Assembly: GCF_030158565.1 (NCBI RefSeq)
Contig: NZ_JAOASQ010000044.1
Span: forward strand, 1 to 47,844
Length of the DNA stretch: 47,844 nucleotides
Direction: 5' to 3'
Source: Limnohabitans sp.
GTDB lineage: Bacteria > Pseudomonadota > Gammaproteobacteria > Burkholderiales > Burkholderiaceae_C
In this document: positions 44,711 through 47,844 of the stretch, one piece after another
Layout: each line of letters starts with the position of its first letter
Numbering within the stretch: the stretch's first letter is position 1
The notes under the pieces: generated by a model
Databases searched by the model: none
The model's input: only the letters and a program-made list of their open reading frames with translations
What the model was told of the DNA's origin: nothing
Translations under genes and position numbers: made by a program

Positions 44711-45922
44711 ATGGTTGAACGTTCGCAATTTGACGATTTGCACCTTGAAACTCTGGCGGTGCGTGCCGCCGTGCCGCCCAGCCAATACGGCGAAAATTCC
44801 GAAGCCCTGTACCTGACCAGCGGCTATGTGCAGCCCTCAGCCGAAGCCTCGGCACGTCGATTTGCGGGCGAAGAAGACGGCTACACCTATGGTCGCTCGG
44901 GCAACCCGACGGTCAGCAGTTTTGAGATGCGTCTGGCGGCGCTCGAGGGCAGTGAGGCCTGTTTGGCCACTTCGTCGGGCATGTCGGCCGTGATGCTGAT
45001 GCTGTTCAGCTTGCTCAAATCGGGCGACCACGTGGTCTATTCGCAGTCGATGTTCGGCTCGACCATCAAGTTGATCGGCTCCGAGTTCGCGCGCTTTGGC
45101 GTGGAGTCGACCACTGTGCCGCAGACCGATCTGGCCGCCTGGAAGGCCGCGATCCGCCCCAACACCAAAATCCTGTTTGCAGAGACGCCGACCAATCCAC
45201 TGACCGAGGTCTGTGACATTGCCGCATTGGCCGACATCGCGCACAACGCCGGTGCCTTGCTGGCCGTGGACAACTGCTTTGCCACGCCCATCTTGCAGCG
45301 ACCCATCGCCATGGGCGCCGACATCGTCATGCACTCGGGCACCAAGTACCTCGATGGCCAAGGCCGTGTGATGGCCGGTGCTTTGTGCGCGAGCGACAAG
45401 ATGGTCAAGGAAAAGTTCTTGCCCGTGATGAAAAACGGCGGCATGGTGCTGTCGCCTTTCAACGCCTGGGTGGTGCTCAAGGGGCTGGAAACGCTGGACA
45501 TCCGCATGCGTGCGCAAAGCGCGCGGGCGCACGAGCTGGCGCTGTGGTTGCAAAACCACCCTGCTGTGGCACGTGTGTATTACCCCGGTCTTGAGAGCCA
45601 TCCGCAGCACGCTTTGTCGATGCAGCAGATGTCCGGCATGGGCGGTGCGGTCTTGTCTTTTGACGTGAAAGCGGGTGACCCGCCAACGGCCCGCGCCCGT
45701 GCGTTCCATGTGCTCGACAGTTTGAAAACGCTGTCGCTGTGCACCAATCTGGGTGACACCAAAACCTTGCTCACGCACCCGGCCAGCACATCGCACGGCA
45801 AGCTCAGCGAAGACCAGCGCCAAGCGGCGGGTATCACGCAAGGCCTGATCCGTGTGGCGGTGGGCCTGGAGCATCTGGCCGACATGCAGGCCGATCTGGC
45901 CCGAGGCCTCGAAACCCTTTGA
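44711..45922 (+). CDS. metZ: O-succinylhomoserine sulfhydrylase
   Basis: MetZ uses PLP to make homocysteine from O-succinylhomoserine and sulfide. The 403-residue protein is a Cys/Met-metabolism PLP enzyme. YGRSGNPTVSSFE and SGMSAVMLMLFSLLKSGDH form the N-terminal region, and the PLP lysine lies in HSGTKYLDG (K212). Close relatives MetB and MetC are possible, but the location after purF is the usual place for metZ in betaproteobacteria and pseudomonads. It is probably co-transcribed with purF. A terminator follows. Confidence 0.92.
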   Translation: MVERSQFDDLHLETLAVRAAVPPSQYGENSEALYLTSGYVQPSAEASARRFAGEEDGYTYGRSGNPTVSSFEMRLAALEGSEACLATSSGMSAVMLMLFSLLKSGDHVVYSQSMFGSTIKLIGSEFARFGVESTTVPQTDLAAWKAAIRPNTKILFAETPTNPLTEVCDIAALADIAHNAGALLAVDNCFATPILQRPIAMGADIVMHSGTKYLDGQGRVMAGALCASDKMVKEKFLPVMKNGGMVLSPFNAWVVLKGLETLDIRMRAQSARAHELALWLQNHPAVARVYYPGLESHPQHALSMQQMSGMGGAVLSFDVKAGDPPTARARAFHVLDSLKTLSLCTNLGDTKTLLTHPASTSHGKLSEDQRQAAGITQGLIRVAVGLEHLADMQADLARGLETL

Positions 45923-45931
45923 TGTTGATTC

Positions 45932-45954
45932 AGGGCCCCGATGGGGCCCTTTTT
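45932..45954 (+). terminator. intrinsic terminator of the folC-metZ unit
   Basis: AGGGCCCC-GAT-GGGGCCCTTTTT is a strong GC-rich stem with a T-tract, between metZ and gltX. Confidence 0.93.
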
Positions 45955-45965
45955 GAGTTGAAACC

Positions 45966-47378
45966 ATGACGAAAATCCGCACACGCATCGCCCCGTCTCC
46001 CACGGGGTTTCTGCATTTGGGCACTGCCCGCACCGCTTTGTATTCCTGGGCCTACGCCCGCCACCACGGTGGTGAGTTTGTGCTGCGCATCGAAGACACC
46101 GACGTGGCCCGTTCCACACAGGACTCGGTGGACCAGATTCTGGAGTCCATGCACTGGCTGGGCCTGAATTACGACGAAGGCCCGATTTACCAAATGCAGC
46201 GCCTGGACCGCTATCAGGCCGTGATCGACCAAATGCTGGCCGCAGGTACGGCCTACCGCTGCTACTGCACGCCCGAAGACCTGGAGGCCATGAAAGCTGC
46301 TCAGGAAGCGCGTGGCGAAAAGCGCTTGTATGACCGCACCTGGCGTCCCGCGCCGGGCAAGGTCTTGCCGCCCATTCCTGCGGGCGTCAAGCCGGTGATC
46401 CGTTTTGCCAACCCGGTGGACGGCGTGGTGACTTGGGATGACCTGGTCAAAGGCCCCATCAGCATCAGCAACACCGAGATCGACGATCTGATCATCCAGC
46501 GTGCGCCTGAAGAGGGCGCACCAGCGGGCGCCTTGGGTGTGCCCACCTACAACTTTGCGGTGGTGGTCGACGATTGGGACATGGCCATCAGCCATGTGTT
46601 CCGGGGCGATGAGCACATCAACAACACGCCCTGGCAGATCAACATGTACCGCGCATTGGGCGCTGCCTTGCCGCAGTTCGGTCATCTGCCCGTTATTTTG
46701 GGCGATGACGGTCAGAAACTGTCCAAACGCCGTGGCGCGGTGGCGGTGTCCAACTACGATGAAGCCGGTTACCTGCCTGAAGCCATGAACAATTACCTGG
46801 CCCGCCTGGGCTGGAGCCATGGCGACGATGAGTTGTTCAGCCTCGATCAGATGGTGCAGTGGTTCGACGGCACGCATTTGTCCAAGAGCCCCGCGCAGTG
46901 GGACGCGACCAAGCTGGCGTGGGTCAATGCCCAACACCTCAAGGCCATGGACGATGCCGTGCTGGCAGTCAAAGTTCAACCCTTCTTGGCCAAGCTCGGT
47001 GTGACAGCCGATGAACGCCTGACCGCTATTTGTGGTTTGTTCAAAGACCGTTGCGACACCTTGGTGGTGTTGGCCAAGTGGGTCAGCGCCTTCTATACAG
47101 ATGTGGTGCCCCACTCCGAAGAAAAAGCCCAGCATGTGACCGAGGCGGTCAAACCTGCGCTCGCCTTGTTGTCTGAAAAGCTGGCGGTCTGCGCTTGGGA
47201 CAAGGCCTCGATCTCTGCTGCGATCAAGGAAGTCTTGACGGCAACGGGCCTCAAAATGCCCCAGATCGCCATGCCGGTGCGGGTTCTGGTGATGGGCACC
47301 TCTCAGACACCATCGCTGGACGCTGTACTTTCTTTGAGTAAACGCGAAAAAATTCTCGCCAGTTTGCAAAACGCGTAA
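45966..47378 (+). CDS. gltX: glutamyl-tRNA synthetase
   Basis: GltX charges tRNA-Glu. The 470-residue protein has the class I signatures [13 protein letters not shown] (HLGT at 17-20, the HIGH motif) and KLSKRRG at 251-257 (KMSKS-like loop). The length is typical of the discriminating bacterial enzyme. It starts only 12 bp after the metZ terminator. The stop codon overlaps the promoter region of the downstream tRNA operon, which contains a tRNA-Glu gene, the substrate of this enzyme. Confidence 0.97.
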   Translation: MTKIRTRIAPSPTGFLHLGTARTALYSWAYARHHGGEFVLRIEDTDVARSTQDSVDQILESMHWLGLNYDEGPIYQMQRLDRYQAVIDQMLAAGTAYRCYCTPEDLEAMKAAQEARGEKRLYDRTWRPAPGKVLPPIPAGVKPVIRFANPVDGVVTWDDLVKGPISISNTEIDDLIIQRAPEEGAPAGALGVPTYNFAVVVDDWDMAISHVFRGDEHINNTPWQINMYRALGAALPQFGHLPVILGDDGQKLSKRRGAVAVSNYDEAGYLPEAMNNYLARLGWSHGDDELFSLDQMVQWFDGTHLSKSPAQWDATKLAWVNAQHLKAMDDAVLAVKVQPFLAKLGVTADERLTAICGLFKDRCDTLVVLAKWVSAFYTDVVPHSEEKAQHVTEAVKPALALLSEKLAVCAWDKASISAAIKEVLTATGLKMPQIAMPVRVLVMGTSQTPSLDAVLSLSKREKILASLQNA

Positions 47379-47393
47379 AAACCTGTCTATAAT
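47364..47393 (+). promoter_or_regulatory. promoter of the tRNA-Ala/Glu/Asp operon
   Basis: TTGCAA (47364-47369) and a perfect TATAAT (47388-47393) with an 18-bp spacer straddle the gltX stop codon, about 60 bp before the first tRNA. Confidence 0.75.
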
Positions 47394-47452
47394 TCAAGTC
47401 TCGACACCAACGAGGCATAACGAAAAGCAGCAATGCAAAACGTTGTACCGAA

Positions 47453-47528
<76 letters not shown>

Positions 47529-47573
47529 AAGTGTCGAAAATGAGTTGAAGTAATTCAAATCAGTCCAGGTTAT

Positions 47574-47649
47574 GACCCTATCGTCTAGAGGCCTAGGACA
47601 TCACCCTTTCACGGTGAGTACCGGGGTTCGAATCCCCGTAGGGTCGCCA
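47574..47649 (+). tRNA. tRNA-Glu (anticodon TTC)
   Basis: A 76-nt cloverleaf with encoded CCA. The acceptor GACCCTA pairs exactly with TAGGGTC, the anticodon loop is CTTTCAC (anticodon TTC), and the T-arm is GGTTCGAAT. It is the second gene of the operon. Confidence 0.96.
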
Positions 47650-47705
47650 AGTTTTGTAGCACTTGGTCAGTTGCACAAGCAGCCTGACAAAAGTTACAGC
47701 TACCA

Positions 47706-47782
47706 GGAGTGGTAGTTCAGTTGGTTAGAATACCGGCCTGTCACGCCGGGGGTCGCGGGTTCGAGTCCCGTCCACTCCGCCA
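47706..47782 (+). tRNA. tRNA-Asp (anticodon GTC)
   Basis: A 77-nt cloverleaf with encoded CCA. The acceptor GGAGTGG pairs with CCACTCC, the anticodon loop CTGTCAC gives anticodon GTC, and the T-arm is GGTTCGAGT. Confidence 0.96.
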
Positions 47783-47789
47783 AAACGAG

Positions 47790-47826
47790 AAAGCCTTCTA
47801 AGTCGTTGATTTAGAAGGCTTTTTTT
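47790..47826 (+). terminator. intrinsic terminator of the tRNA operon
   Basis: AAAGCCTTCTAA pairs with TTAGAAGGCTTT (12 bp) around a 9-nt loop and is followed by a T-run, a few bases after tRNA-Asp. The last 18 bases of the window hold nothing recognisable. Confidence 0.95.
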
Positions 47827-47844
47827 CTGCTCTATCGGTAGAGT

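Noticed and set aside
45930..47369. A 479-codon open frame on the minus strand
   Set aside because: Antisense shadow of gltX; composition artefact.

Overview
The window looks like a core-chromosome segment of a betaproteobacterium of the order Burkholderiales, most likely family Comamonadaceae (a Limnohabitans/Rhodoferax-like freshwater lineage). This is judged from protein recognition and gene order, not from a search. Supporting signs are high GC content, the divergent rpsT/murJ pair, the order purM<>perM-hda-HAD-pcnB-folK, the order orn<>M48 peptidase-pterin dehydratase-rsgA, the order folC-dedD-cvpA-purF-metZ, and a DUF4148 protein. No phage, insertion sequence, CRISPR array, toxin-antitoxin pair or classical defence system was seen. 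Almost everything is housekeeping.

Layout. 1-2.6 kb: start of rpsT (minus), murJ and a SirB1-family gene. 2.6-8.7 kb: purM (minus), then the overlapping operon perM-like, hda, HAD phosphatase, pcnB, folK and a DUF486 membrane protein. 8.7-10.5 kb: a PhoU-like DUF47 gene and a Pit phosphate transporter behind a good Pho-box match. 10.5-11.5 kb: a TM2-like membrane protein and a GNAT acetyltransferase (minus). 11.5-13.8 kb: the ribosomal/RNA-modification operon rpsP-rimM-trmD-rplS. 13.9-16.0 kb: a DEAD-box RNA helicase (minus). 16.2-19.5 kb: orn (minus) divergent from M48 peptidase, pterin dehydratase and rsgA. 19.5-22 kb: CobD/CbiB-like and CoA-type NUDIX genes (minus), and a MipA/OmpV-type porin-like gene. 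22-24.2 kb: a NYN-domain protein and two small exported repeat proteins. 24.2-29.2 kb: tRNA-Thr, fbp, pepN and prfB (minus; prfB has a programmed frameshift). 29.2-34.9 kb: a small outer-membrane protein and an alpha/beta hydrolase (minus), then acyl-CoA synthetase, aldo/keto reductase, YbaK and plsY. 34.9-36.5 kb: YajQ-family gene divergent from murB. 36.5-40.5 kb: a palindromic intergenic element, an orphan lipoprotein, argG, ppnP, a glycine-zipper protein and an ArsC-like gene. 40.5-47.4 kb: folC, dedD, cvpA, purF, metZ and gltX. 47.4-47.8 kb: a tRNA-Ala/Glu/Asp operon with promoter and terminator.

Functions group into envelope assembly (murJ, murB, plsY, SPOR and porin-like proteins), purine and folate metabolism (purM, purF, folK, folC), RNA metabolism and translation (pcnB, orn, helicase, rimM, trmD, rsgA, prfB, gltX, tRNAs, ribosomal proteins), phosphate uptake, and central metabolism (fbp, argG, metZ).

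The least ordinary signals are these. (1) Several first-in-unit genes (murJ, orn, M48 peptidase, prfB, murB, folC, ybaK) carry a -10-like hexamer 6-8 nt before the start codon and no Shine-Dalgarno sequence, which suggests leaderless mRNAs. (2) A Pho box precedes the DUF47-Pit pair. (3) A secreted protein is built from six 16-residue repeats and lies convergent to a DUF4148 protein whose ribosome-binding site sits inside a near-perfect hairpin. (4) An 18-bp-arm inverted repeat follows murB. (5) The prfB +1 frameshift site is intact. No gap longer than 300 bases lacks a gene.
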